A DNA stretch of 64,000 nt from JBCCGI01 sp039029355 (GTDB lineage: Bacteria; Planctomycetota; UBA1135; GCA-002686595). A model generated the notes under the pieces. That model was given only the letters and a program-made list of their open reading frames with translations. It had not been told where the DNA came from and searched no databases. How positions within the stretch are numbered: the stretch's first letter is position 1; each line of letters opens with the position of its first letter. The stretch spans positions 27,254 through 91,253 of the forward strand of contig JBCCGI010000027.1 of assembly GCA_039029355.1 (NCBI GenBank), in the 5' to 3' direction. Shown piece by piece: positions 8,069 to 16,756 of this stretch. The translations under genes were made by a program, and so were the position numbers.

Positions 8069-11000
8069 ATGGGCACCTGGCTCTTCGTCCTGCGCAGCCT
8101 GCGCCACCACGCGCGCAACCACCTCGGCGTCGTGCTCGGCGCCGCGGTCGCGGCGACCGTGCTGGTGGGGGCGCTCCTGGTGGGGGACTCGGTGCGGGCC
8201 AGCCTCCGCGCCCAGGCGCTCCTCAGGCTCGGCGGCGTCGACGCCGCGCTGATCGCGCACGACCGCTTCTTCACCACCGCGCTGGGCGACGCCCTCGCCA
8301 CGGACCTGCCCGAGGCGGAGATCGCACCGGTGCTGCAGCTCGCCGGCATCGCCTCGGTCGACGGCGGAGCGCGGCGCGCCAACGGCGTGCAGGTGCTGGG
8401 CGTCGACGAGCGCTTCTTCCGGCTGGCGCCGACTCCGACCGGCCACACACCGCCCGAGCGCGGCGAGGCCCTGGTGAACGAGCGCCTGGCGCGCCAGCTC
8501 GACCTCGTCCCCGGAGCCGACCTGCTGCTGCGGGTCGAGCAGCCCAGCGCCCTGCCGCGCGACGTCGTCATGGCGACCACCGACGACACCTCGCTCGGCG
8601 TGCGCGTGAAGGTCGCGGCGGTCCTCTCCGACGAGGAGCTGGGGAGCTTCGGCCTGCGCGCGGCGCAGATCCCGCCCTACAGCGCGTTCCTCTCCCTGGA
8701 CGTGCTGCAGCGCGAGGTCGAGCTCGAGGGCCGCGCCAACCTGCTCCTGACCGGCGCCGGCGGCGAGGACACCGCCGCCCTGGCCGAGCGCGCCGACCGC
8801 GCCTTGGGCGAGCGCTGGACGCTGGCTGACGCGCAGCTGGCCGAGCACACGCCCGAGGGCCGCGGGGAGGCCCGCGAGCTCCTCAGCGACCGCGTCTTCC
8901 TCGACGCTCCGGTCGACGCGGCGCTCGCGGGCGCCGCCGAACCGCTGCTCGGCGTGCTCACCTACTTCGTCAACGCGATCGAGCTGGGCGAGCGCTCCAC
9001 CCCGTACTCGATGGTCGCCGGCGTCGGCACACCCGGCGGGGGCCCGCCGCCCGCGGACGCCTTCGCGGGCTGGGATGCGGTCCTGCCGGCCGATCCGGCG
9101 GCGGACGGCATCTTGCTGAACGAGTGGTGCGCCGACGACCTCGCCGCCTCGGTCGGCGACCGCGTCACGCTGCACTACTTCGTCGTCGGCCCCGACCAGG
9201 AGATGGTCGAGGAGTCGCACGAGCTCACGGTCCGCGGCATCGTGCCGATCGCCGGCGTGGCCGACGACCCCGCGCTGATGCCGCGCTTCCCGGGCCTGGC
9301 CGACGCCGACCACTGCCGCGAGTGGGAACCGGGCGTGTTCGTCGACCTGGACCGCATCCGCGACAAGGACGAGCTCTACTGGGACGACCACCGCGGCACG
9401 CCCAAGGCCTTCGTCTCGCTGAGCACCGCGCGCGAGCTGTGGTCGAGCCGCTTCGGCTCGCTGACGGCGGTGCGGACCGAGTCCGGCTCCACCTCGGCCG
9501 GCGCGCTGCTGCGCGGGCGGCTCGACCCCGCCTCGGTCGGGCTGTTCTTCCAGGACGTGCGCGGCCCCGCGCTCGCCGCGAGCGCGCCGTCGGTCGACTT
9601 CGGGAGCCTCTTCCTCGGCCTCAGCTTCTTCCTGATCGCCGCGGCGGTGCTGCTGACGGCGCTGCTCTTCGCCTTCGGGGTCGAGCAGCGCGCGGCGGAG
9701 ATCGGAACGCTCTACGCCGTCGGCCTCGCGCCGACGCGCGTGCGCGGGCTCTTCCTGCGTGAGGCGGCGGTGCTCGCGCTCGTCGGCGCCGGCGCCGGAG
9801 CGCTCCTGGGCACGCTCTACACGCGCGCCGTGCTACGCGGGCTCGGCGGCCTTTGGAGCGGCGCCGTGGGCTCGGCCGAGATCGCCTACCACGCGCGCCC
9901 GGCGACGCTGGCGGTCGGCGTGGCGGCGACCGTCGCGACCGCGCTCCTCGCGATCGTGTGGACCCTGCGGGGCACGCTGCGGCGCACCACGCCCGAGCTG
10001 CTGGCGACAAGCGGCGGCGTGCAGGGGCCGCAGCGCACCGCGGAGGCCGGCCGCGCCGCGCGCGGCCTCAGGGCGGCGATCATCGCGCTGGCGGCGGCCG
10101 CGGGCGGAGCGCTGCTGCTCCTGACGACCGACCCGTCGGGCGGCCCGGCAGCCGCGGGGAGCTTCTTCGGCGCCGGAGCCCTGTTCCTGATCGGCGCGCT
10201 CGCCGCAACGCGCGCGCTGCTCGCGCGCCTCGCGCGTCCCGCCGCCGAAGGCAGCCGCTCGGTCGCCGGCCTCGGCGCCCGCAACGCCGTGCGCAGGCCG
10301 GGCCGCAGCCTGGCCACGGTGGCGCTCCTCGCCGCCGGCGTCTTCCTGGTCGTCGCGGTGCAGGCCAACCGACTCACTCCGGTCCGCGACGCCGCCGAGC
10401 GCGGCGCGGGCACGGGCGGCTTCCGCTTCTTCGGCAGCTCGACCCTGGCCGTGCTGCACGACCTGAACACGCCCGACGGACGCGACGCGTTCGCGCTCGA
10501 CGACGAGGACCTCGAAGGCGTCTCGATCGTCGGCCTGCGCGTGCGCGACGGCGACGACGCGAGCTGCCTCAACCTGGGCTCGCCCGCGCGCCCGCGCCTG
10601 GTCGGCGTCGCGCCCGCCAAGCTGGCCGAGCGGGGCGCGTTCTCGTTCGCGCGCGTCGACGAGCTGCCCGGAGCGGACGAGCTCGCCAGCCCCTGGTCGC
10701 TGCTGGACGCCGACCTAGGCGGCCCCATCCCGGCCATCGGCGACCAGGCCAGCGTGCAGTGGACGATGAAGAAGGGCCTCGGCGAGACGCTGGACTACGT
10801 CGACGAGCGCGGCGCCCGCTTCGAGGTGCAGATCGTCGCGACCCTGGCAGACTCGATCCTGCAGGGCGACCTCTTGGTGGCCGAGGACGCGCTGAAGCGG
10901 CGCTTTCCGTCGGAGAGCGGGCAGCGGCTGTTCCTCGTGGACGCGCCCGCCGAGCGCGCCGACGACGTCGCGCAGGCGCTCGGCCGCGGCCTGCGGGATG

Positions 11001-11440
11001 TGGGGCTCGAGCTCACTCCGACCGCCGAACGGCTGGAGGCGTTCCACGCCGTACAGAACACGTACCTCGCGATCTTCCAGGTGCTGGGAGGCCTAGGGCT
11101 GCTGCTCGGGAGCGCCGGGCTCGCCGTCGTCGTGCTGCGCAACGCGCTGGAGCGCCGCGCGGAGCTCGCCGCGCTCCGCGCCCTGGGCTTCGCGCCGCGC
11201 GCGGTGCGCTGGCTGGTCCTGAGCGAGCACGGGCTGCTGCTGGCGCTGGGCCTCGTCTGCGGCACGCTCCCGGCCCTCGCCGCGGTCCTGCCGCTGCGCG
11301 GGACCCAGCAGGGAGGCACGCCGCTCGCGACGATCCTGGCCTTCGTCGGAGCGATCGCCGCGGTCGGGCTCTTGTGGGCGTGGCTCGCGACGCTCCTCGC
11401 CACCCGCGGCGGCGTGACGGCGGCGCTCCGCAACGACTAG
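8069..11440 (+). CDS. Large FtsX-type ABC transporter permease
   Basis: A 1123-residue permease. One transmembrane helix near residues 16-40 is followed by a long extracytoplasmic region. A first FtsX-type bundle lies at about 510-640 (FFLIAAAVLLTALLFAFGVEQRAAEIGTL in part). A pair of hydrophobic segments near 670-715 and another extracytoplasmic region follow, and then a second FtsX bundle at about 1000-1120 (ERRAELAALRALGFAPRAVR). The two-bundle architecture means one polypeptide can form the whole membrane part. The AAGGGGA ribosome-binding site at 8053-8059 supports ATG 8069. Its partner is the LolD-like ATPase immediately upstream. The substrate is unknown. Lipoprotein or envelope-lipid handling is the family precedent. 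Confidence 0.85.
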   Translation: MGTWLFVLRSLRHHARNHLGVVLGAAVAATVLVGALLVGDSVRASLRAQALLRLGGVDAALIAHDRFFTTALGDALATDLPEAEIAPVLQLAGIASVDGGARRANGVQVLGVDERFFRLAPTPTGHTPPERGEALVNERLARQLDLVPGADLLLRVEQPSALPRDVVMATTDDTSLGVRVKVAAVLSDEELGSFGLRAAQIPPYSAFLSLDVLQREVELEGRANLLLTGAGGEDTAALAERADRALGERWTLADAQLAEHTPEGRGEARELLSDRVFLDAPVDAALAGAAEPLLGVLTYFVNAIELGERSTPYSMVAGVGTPGGGPPPADAFAGWDAVLPADPAADGILLNEWCADDLAASVGDRVTLHYFVVGPDQEMVEESHELTVRGIVPIAGVADDPALMPRFPGLADADHCREWEPGVFVDLDRIRDKDELYWDDHRGTPKAFVSLSTARELWSSRFGSLTAVRTESGSTSAGALLRGRLDPASVGLFFQDVRGPALAASAPSVDFGSLFLGLSFFLIAAAVLLTALLFAFGVEQRAAEIGTLYAVGLAPTRVRGLFLREAAVLALVGAGAGALLGTLYTRAVLRGLGGLWSGAVGSAEIAYHARPATLAVGVAATVATALLAIVWTLRGTLRRTTPELLATSGGVQGPQRTAEAGRAARGLRAAIIALAAAAGGALLLLTTDPSGGPAAAGSFFGAGALFLIGALAATRALLARLARPAAEGSRSVAGLGARNAVRRPGRSLATVALLAAGVFLVVAVQANRLTPVRDAAERGAGTGGFRFFGSSTLAVLHDLNTPDGRDAFALDDEDLEGVSIVGLRVRDGDDASCLNLGSPARPRLVGVAPAKLAERGAFSFARVDELPGADELASPWSLLDADLGGPIPAIGDQASVQWTMKKGLGETLDYVDERGARFEVQIVATLADSILQGDLLVAEDALKRRFPSESGQRLFLVDAPAERADDVAQALGRGLRDVGLELTPTAERLEAFHAVQNTYLAIFQVLGGLGLLLGSAGLAVVVLRNALERRAELAALRALGFAPRAVRWLVLSEHGLLLALGLVCGTLPALAAVLPLRGTQQGGTPLATILAFVGAIAAVGLLWAWLATLLATRGGVTAALRND

Positions 11441-11445
11441 CGCGC

Positions 11446-11451
11446 TACAAT
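11446..11451 (+). promoter_or_regulatory. Candidate -10 element upstream of the PQQ gene
   Basis: TACAAT lies 32 nt upstream of ATG 11484, just after the permease stop. It matches the bacterial -10 consensus at five of six positions and is the only AT-rich hexamer in this GC-rich gap. No convincing -35 box is seen 16-18 nt upstream, so recognition may rely on the -10 element alone. Confidence 0.45.
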
Positions 11452-11483
11452 CCGCGGCGTTCCCCAACTCCTCGGGTCCACGT

Positions 11484-13328
11484 ATGAACGCACGATCGAC
11501 GCTCCTCACGCTCGCCTCCCTGTTCGCCGCAACCAGCGCCTTCGCGCATCCCCAGGATCGGGGCGAGCTCGACCTCGAAGAGCTCGAAGCCCGCTTCGAA
11601 GAGCGCATGAGCGGCGTGAGCCTGGTGGGCTCGTTCACGCTCGACGGCGCGCCGAAGGGCGAGGCGCCGCGCGAGGACACCTACGTCCTGCGCGAGATCT
11701 CCAAGCTGGCCGGCAGCGAGTGGGAGATCGTCGCCGAGATCGGCTACGCCGACCCGCCGATCGAGGTCGAGCTGGTGATCGACGTGGAGTGGGCCGGCGA
11801 CACGCCGGTCTTCACCGTGACCGACCTCGCGGTGCCCACGCTGGGCACCTACAGCGCGCGCGTCGCGTTCTACGGCGACCGCTACGCCGGGCTTTGGCAG
11901 GGCGACGGGTACGGCGGGCACATGTACGGCTACGTCGTGCCGCTCGAAGAGGAGGTCGAGGCCGAGGCCGAGGTCGACCCCGAAGGCGGTCGCCGGCTGG
12001 GCGCGCCGGTCCCCGCGAGCGTCGACGAGCTCCGGGCCGCAGACCTCGCCGGCAACTGGCCGTCGTTCCACGGCGCAGGCGGCGGCGGGCTGCAGGAGGG
12101 CTGGTCGACGCCGGTCACCTGGGACGTCGAGACCGGCGAGAACGTGCTCTGGTCGCGCCCGGTCGCCGGCCTGTCGCACTCCTCGCCCGTGGTGTGGGGC
12201 GACCGCGTCTACGTCACGACCGCCGTGGGGGAGGGCGACGCCGAGCTGAAGGTCGGCCTGTACGGCAACATCTTCCCGGTCAAGGACGAGGGCTCGCACC
12301 GCATGCAGCTCCTGTGCATCGACCGCAACGACGGGCGCGTGCTGTGGACGCGCACCGCGTACGAGGGCGTGCCCGCGGTGCTGCGGCATCCGAAGGGCAG
12401 CCATGCGGCGAGCTCGCCGGCCACCGACGGCGAGCGCGTCGTCGCGTTCTTCGGCAGCGAGGGGCTCTACTGCTACTCGACCGACGGCGAGCTCCTATGG
12501 AACAAGAACTTCGGCGTGCTGGACTCCGGCTACTTCCTCGCCGCCAAGGTGCAGTGGGGCTTCGCGAGCTCGCCGGTGCTGCACGACGGCAAGGTGCTGG
12601 TGCAGTGCGACGTGAACGGCGAGTCGTTCGTGGCGGCGCTCGACGCCACGAACGGCCGTGAGCTGTGGCGCACCGCGCGCGACGAGGTCCCGACCTGGGG
12701 CACGCCGACGGTCGACGTGCGGCCGGGGCGCGCCCAGGTGATCTGCAACGGCTACAAGCACATCGGGGGCTACGACCTCGCGACCGGCGCCGAGCTGTGG
12801 AAGCTCGAGGGCGGCGGCGACATCCCGGTGCCGACGCCGGTGGTCGCCCACGACCTGATCTACATCACCAACGCCCACGGCAAGCTCGCGCCGATCTTCG
12901 CCATCGCGGCCGGCGCCTCCGGCACGCTGACCATGGAGGCCAAGGACGACCCGCGCATGGCCTGGAGCAAGACGAAGCGCGGCAACTACATGCAGACGCC
13001 GGTGGTCGCCGGGGCGCGCCTCTACTGCTGCTCCGACGCGGGCATCCTCGGCTGCTACGATGCGCGGACCGGCGAAGAGGTCTTCCGCGAGCGCCTGGGC
13101 GCCGGCGGGCAGGGCTTCACCAGCTCGGCGGTCGCGGCCGACGGCAAGCTGTACTGCACCAGCGAGGAGGGCGAGGTCCACGTCATCCGCATCGGCGACG
13201 ACGTCGACGCGCTCGACGTGCTCGCGACCAACGACCTGGGCGAGACCTGCATGTCCACCGCGGCGGTGTCGCGCGGCGTGCTGTTCTTCCGCACGCGCAC
13301 GCAGCTGATCGCGATCGGCGAGAAGTAG
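11484..13328 (+). CDS. Secreted PQQ-repeat propeller protein with N-terminal beta domain
   Basis: A 614-residue exported protein. The signal peptide (residues 1-22) ends in SAFA. An N-terminal domain of about 130 residues, with alternating strands, ends near GYVVPLEEEVEAEAEV. From about residue 190 (NWPSFHGAGGGG) a PQQ-like propeller follows, with repeated SSPVVWGDRVYVT, LLCIDRNDGRVLW and SSPVLHDGKVLV elements. Planctomycetes encode many such propellers, usually of unknown function. No calcium/PQQ dehydrogenase signature is visible, so binding or scaffolding is as likely as oxidation. The next gene is convergent and only 12 nt away. Confidence 0.8.
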   Translation: MNARSTLLTLASLFAATSAFAHPQDRGELDLEELEARFEERMSGVSLVGSFTLDGAPKGEAPREDTYVLREISKLAGSEWEIVAEIGYADPPIEVELVIDVEWAGDTPVFTVTDLAVPTLGTYSARVAFYGDRYAGLWQGDGYGGHMYGYVVPLEEEVEAEAEVDPEGGRRLGAPVPASVDELRAADLAGNWPSFHGAGGGGLQEGWSTPVTWDVETGENVLWSRPVAGLSHSSPVVWGDRVYVTTAVGEGDAELKVGLYGNIFPVKDEGSHRMQLLCIDRNDGRVLWTRTAYEGVPAVLRHPKGSHAASSPATDGERVVAFFGSEGLYCYSTDGELLWNKNFGVLDSGYFLAAKVQWGFASSPVLHDGKVLVQCDVNGESFVAALDATNGRELWRTARDEVPTWGTPTVDVRPGRAQVICNGYKHIGGYDLATGAELWKLEGGGDIPVPTPVVAHDLIYITNAHGKLAPIFAIAAGASGTLTMEAKDDPRMAWSKTKRGNYMQTPVVAGARLYCCSDAGILGCYDARTGEEVFRERLGAGGQGFTSSAVAADGKLYCTSEEGEVHVIRIGDDVDALDVLATNDLGETCMSTAAVSRGVLFFRTRTQLIAIGEK

Positions 13329-13340
13329 GGCCGGTCCCGG

Positions 13341-14054
13341 CTACGGCTGAAGCCCGGCGGCTTCCAGCACGGCGCGGGCGACCTCGGCGGCCAGGGCGCC
13401 CGAGCCCTCGCGCGAGAAGTGCACGTCGCGCGGCCGCTGCATCTCGTCCAGGCGCGCCATCACGAAGCCGTGGAGGTCGTTGACCGGCACGCCCGCCGCG
13501 GACATCACGTCGCGCGCGATCTGGTTGTAGAGCAGCACGTCCGCCGGCGCGCGGTGCGGCCGCAGCGGGGCCGAGGGGACCGGCGTCGTCGTCGCGAACA
13601 CCAGCCGCGCGCCGGACGCCTGCAGCCGCGCGACGATCTCGCTCAGCTGCGCGCGGTAGCGCTCCGGCGAAGCCTGGTGCGGGTCGCGCGGCAGGCCCGA
13701 GTTCTTGCCCGTGTCCGGCTGCACGCGCTTGAGGTCGTGCAGCCCGAAGTTGAAGTGCACGACGTCCCAGCCGCCGCCGTCCTGGGCCAGCCAGCGCGCG
13801 AGGTGCTGGACGCCGTGGTTCGTGCCCTGGCAGTTCTCCGCGCGCTCGCCGTCCGGCCGGAGCGCGCGCTGCACCACCGCGCGGCCGGCCAGGAGCTCGC
13901 CGACCGGCTCGGTGTAGCCCATCGAGATCGAGTCGCCCAGGAGCAGCACGCGGAAGGGCTCGTCGAGCGCCGGCGCGGGCGGAGGCGGCGTCGCACACGC
14001 GCATAGGAAGGTCGCGAGCAGAAGGAACAGGCGGACGGTGTGGGTGAGAGCCAT
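13341..14054 (-). CDS. SGNH/GDSL-family hydrolase lipoprotein
   Basis: A 237-residue exported esterase-like protein. The N-terminus has a hydrophobic stretch and lipobox-like FLCAC, so it is probably a lipoprotein. SGNH block I is VLLLGDSISMGY with the nucleophile Ser. A HFNFGLHDL segment fits block III, though the usual GxND Asn-Asp is altered. DVHFSREG near residue 213 supplies the Asp-x-x-His of block V. It probably removes acyl or acetyl groups from a carbohydrate outside the cytoplasm. TAGAGT lies 6 nt before the ATG on this strand, which suggests a leaderless transcript. It shares its upstream region with the divergent gene at 14133. Confidence 0.82.
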   Translation of the reverse strand: MALTHTVRLFLLLATFLCACATPPPPAPALDEPFRVLLLGDSISMGYTEPVGELLAGRAVVQRALRPDGERAENCQGTNHGVQHLARWLAQDGGGWDVVHFNFGLHDLKRVQPDTGKNSGLPRDPHQASPERYRAQLSEIVARLQASGARLVFATTTPVPSAPLRPHRAPADVLLYNQIARDVMSAAGVPVNDLHGFVMARLDEMQRPRDVHFSREGSGALAAEVARAVLEAAGLQP

Positions 14055-14060
14055 GGGCGC

Positions 14061-14066
14061 ACTCTA
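14061..14066 (-). promoter_or_regulatory. Candidate leaderless -10 (TAGAGT) of the SGNH lipoprotein gene
   Basis: On the minus strand TAGAGT is followed by GCGCCC and then the ATG at 14054. If transcription begins about 7 nt after the hexamer, the message starts at the start codon. No Shine-Dalgarno sequence is present. Confidence 0.45.
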
Positions 14067-14120
14067 GCCCGCCACGCACCCGCGGCAAGCGCCGGGAGAC
14101 GCGGGGGCCCCGGGATGGGT

Positions 14121-14126
14121 TAGCCT
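14121..14126 (+). promoter_or_regulatory. Candidate leaderless -10 (TAGCCT) of the duplicated-domain secreted protein
   Basis: TAGCCT is followed by GCGCGC and then ATG 14133, the same TANNNT-N6-ATG layout as in the divergent neighbour. There is no ribosome-binding site and no clear -35 box. Confidence 0.4.
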
Positions 14127-14132
14127 GCGCGC

Positions 14133-15344
14133 ATGAAGGCGCTCCTCCTCCTCTCCCCGCTCCTCGCCGGCCCGGTCACCGCCCAGCAGTCTCACACCCG
14201 CTACGAGCTCGGCGAGCCCGGCTCCGGGCTCTTCCGCATCGTCTACGACGTCACCGCCACCGAGGCCGGGGCGACGAGCTACCTGAACCCGATCCGCACC
14301 GGGGCGGAGGTGTCGGACGTCGCGGTGACCGACCTCGCCTCGGGGGCCGAGCTCGCCGTCGAGCAGGTCGAAGGCGACGACGGGGGGACCTTCCTGAAGG
14401 TCGAGCTGCCGCGCCCCGTTCCGACGGTAGGCGGCTGCCGGCTGCGCATCGACAAGACCTACCGCGACGCCGCTAGCTACACCTACGCCGAGGAGGCCGG
14501 CGAGCTGATCTTCGACCGCTCGCTCGGCATCAAGCGCAACCGCGTCGTGCTGCCCGCGGGCTTCGAGCTCGTGGGCTGCAACGTGCCCTCCCAGGTGCTC
14601 GAGGAGGCCGACGGCCGCATCGCGGTCAGCTTCCTCAACGACTTCCCCGCGGCCGCGCCGCTGCGTGTCCGCGCGCGACTGCGTTTGGAGCGAGTCCTGG
14701 GCGAGGCGCGCGAGCTCGCGCCCGAGCACCTGATCCAGGGCCCGCCGCCGCCGCGCGCACCGGCGTCGCCCGAGCTCGGCGGCCCGTTCGCGGTGCCCGC
14801 TGCCAACACGCGCGATATCGTCTACTTCCTACGCCAGCCCGAAACGCACGCCTTCCGCCTCTACCACGACTACACCGAGGTGCGGACGGGCGTGGGGCAG
14901 TACCTGAACGTCGTGCGCCCGGGAAGCAGCGTCGACGACCCCGAAGCGCTCAACCTCGACACCGGCGAAGAGCTCGCCGTCGAGACGCTGCGCGGCGAGG
15001 CCATCGCCGCGGCGGGCATCGAGCTCGGCGCGCCGCCCACGCCCGAGACGCAGGTGGTCGTCATCCGCTTCCCCGCGGTCGAGGAGGGCGGGTCGACCCG
15101 CCTGCGGATCACCGAGACCTACACCGACGCGGCACGCTACGGGCTCCTGAGCGCCGACGAGCTGGTCTGGTCGCGCACCTTCGGGCGCTCGTCCAACGCG
15201 GTCGTGCTGCCCCCGGGGTGGTACCTGACGGCGAGCGCCTTGCCGGTGGCCGTCACCGAGATGGACGACGGACGGATCCGCCTGCAGCTCACCAACGACC
15301 GCCCGGACCAGCTCGCGACCTGGATCCGCGCGCGCCGCCGCTGA
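14133..15344 (+). CDS. Secreted protein with two tandem copies of an unrecognised beta-rich domain
   Basis: A 403-residue protein with a signal peptide (about residues 1-17, ending VTAQ). I do not recognise a family. The sequence repeats itself. Residues about 22-195 and 228-400 share, in order, FRIVYDVT/FRLYHDYT, SYLNPIRTGAEV/QYLNVVRPGSSV, LASGAELAVEQV/LDTGEELAVETL, RLRIDKTYRDAASY/RLRITETYTDAARY, LIFDRSLGIKRNRVVLP/LVWSRTFGRSSNAVVLP, and a final EADGRIAVSFLNDFP/MDDGRIRLQLTNDRP. A proline-rich linker (PPPPRAPASPE) joins the copies. The fold is probably beta-sandwich, but its function is unknown. It is convergent with the flavoprotein gene, ending 1 nt before it. Confidence 0.72.
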   Translation: MKALLLLSPLLAGPVTAQQSHTRYELGEPGSGLFRIVYDVTATEAGATSYLNPIRTGAEVSDVAVTDLASGAELAVEQVEGDDGGTFLKVELPRPVPTVGGCRLRIDKTYRDAASYTYAEEAGELIFDRSLGIKRNRVVLPAGFELVGCNVPSQVLEEADGRIAVSFLNDFPAAAPLRVRARLRLERVLGEARELAPEHLIQGPPPPRAPASPELGGPFAVPAANTRDIVYFLRQPETHAFRLYHDYTEVRTGVGQYLNVVRPGSSVDDPEALNLDTGEELAVETLRGEAIAAAGIELGAPPTPETQVVVIRFPAVEEGGSTRLRITETYTDAARYGLLSADELVWSRTFGRSSNAVVLPPGWYLTASALPVAVTEMDDGRIRLQLTNDRPDQLATWIRARRR

Positions 15345-15345
15345 G

Positions 15346-16665
15346 TCAGGCCGAGCGCGTCGACGCCGACGACGTGCGGGGCGCCCCGTGCGGCAGCGGG
15401 TCCGGGATCCGGGCGTGCTTGCCCATCGCCGCGAACAGCGGGTCGAAGTCGCGGTGCAGGTCGCCGATCAGGCAGTCGGTCACGTCGTTGCGGAACTCGG
15501 GGTGCACCTTCAGGAACTCCCCGAAGTTGAAGTCCGTGTCGTAGAAGGCGAAGACCAGGCGGCGCATCGCCTCGATCGCCTCGCAGAACTTCCGCCCGTA
15601 GTCCGTGAAGCGCGACGCGGTGACGTCGCCCGCCGCCAGGGCGTCGCGCACGGCGTCGGCCGCCAGCACGCCGCTGTGCAGCCCCAGGAAGACGCCCGAG
15701 GAGAACACGGGGTCCAGGAACGAGAAGGCGTCGCCGACGAGCACCAGCCCGTCCTCGGCGCAGTGCCGCGAGCGGTAGGTGAAGTCACGCGTGACCTGGC
15801 ACGGACGCAGGCGCTTGCCGGTGGAAAGGTGGTCCTGGATCCAGGGTTGGACGCCGACCTCGCGCTCGAAGATCTGCTCGATGTCGCGCGTCTCGCCGAA
15901 CAGGTATTCGGGTTCCGCGACCACGCCCACGCTGACGACGTCGCACGCGAGCGGCAGATACCAGAACCAGCCCTTGTCGGGCAGGTAGGCGATCGTGGTC
16001 GCGCCCTCGTCCAGCCCGGGGTCGCGCTTGGCGCCCTCGAAGTAGGTCCAGATCGCGACCTTGCGGAGGTCCTTGTCCGGGATCTTCCAGCCGTTCTCGC
16101 GCTGCGCAAAGGTCGCGCGCCCGCTGGCGTCGACCGTCATGCGCGCGCGGATCTGCACGTCGGTCCCGTCCTCGAGGGTGGCCGCGAGCCCGCGGACGGC
16201 GCCGCCGTCGCGCAGGAACGAGCGCGCGGTGCCGCGAACGATCTTCACACCCCGCTCGACCGCGTTCTCGCGCAGCAGCGCGTCGAACTCCGCGCGGTGC
16301 ACCTGCCACGTGCGGGAGCTGGGGTGGTCGCGGTGCTGGAAGAAGTAGTAGGGCTTGGAGCGCTGGCCGCCCGTGCCCACGAACTGGACGCTGTGCTTGT
16401 GGACGATGAAGTCCGAGGCGTCGAGGCGGTCGACCAGCCCGAGTCGCTCCAGCGGGTACCAGCAGAAGGGGATCAGCGACTCGCCGACGCTGTAGCGCCT
16501 CGGGGGCTCCTTCTCCAGGAGCAGCACGCGCAAGCCCTCCTGGGCGAGGAGCGCGGCCGCGGAGCACCCCGACGGCCCGGCGCCGAGCACCACCACGTCC
16601 CAGTCCCGGCCGGCCAGCTCCTCAGCGGCGGCCCCGGTGAGGGCGAGTTTGTTGACGTCTACCAT
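15346..16665 (-). CDS. FAD-dependent oxidoreductase of the halogenase/geranylgeranyl reductase-like family
   Basis: A 439-residue flavoprotein. The dinucleotide-binding motif is DVVVLGAGPSGCSAAALLAQ near residue 23, followed by GESLIP, a central VDASGR, GWFWYLPLACDVVSVG and the FAD-binding GDAFSFLDPVFSSGVFLG. GWFWYLP resembles the WxWxIP motif of flavin-dependent halogenases, and a Lys (VHKHSVQF) sits where those enzymes have their catalytic Lys. Many family members are plain reductases or hydroxylases, so halogenation is only a possibility. ATG 16665 has a GAAGG-like site upstream. GTG 16689 would add 8 residues. No biosynthetic cluster surrounds it. Confidence 0.78.
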   Translation of the reverse strand: MVDVNKLALTGAAAEELAGRDWDVVVLGAGPSGCSAAALLAQEGLRVLLLEKEPPRRYSVGESLIPFCWYPLERLGLVDRLDASDFIVHKHSVQFVGTGGQRSKPYYFFQHRDHPSSRTWQVHRAEFDALLRENAVERGVKIVRGTARSFLRDGGAVRGLAATLEDGTDVQIRARMTVDASGRATFAQRENGWKIPDKDLRKVAIWTYFEGAKRDPGLDEGATTIAYLPDKGWFWYLPLACDVVSVGVVAEPEYLFGETRDIEQIFEREVGVQPWIQDHLSTGKRLRPCQVTRDFTYRSRHCAEDGLVLVGDAFSFLDPVFSSGVFLGLHSGVLAADAVRDALAAGDVTASRFTDYGRKFCEAIEAMRRLVFAFYDTDFNFGEFLKVHPEFRNDVTDCLIGDLHRDFDPLFAAMGKHARIPDPLPHGAPRTSSASTRSA

Positions 16666-16756
16666 TAGATTCGCCTTCGTCTTCCGCACGCCGCCGGATC
16701 CCGCCTTCGCGCGATTCCGGCGCCCCGGGGCACCTTCGGTCGAGCCGGCCGGTTGC

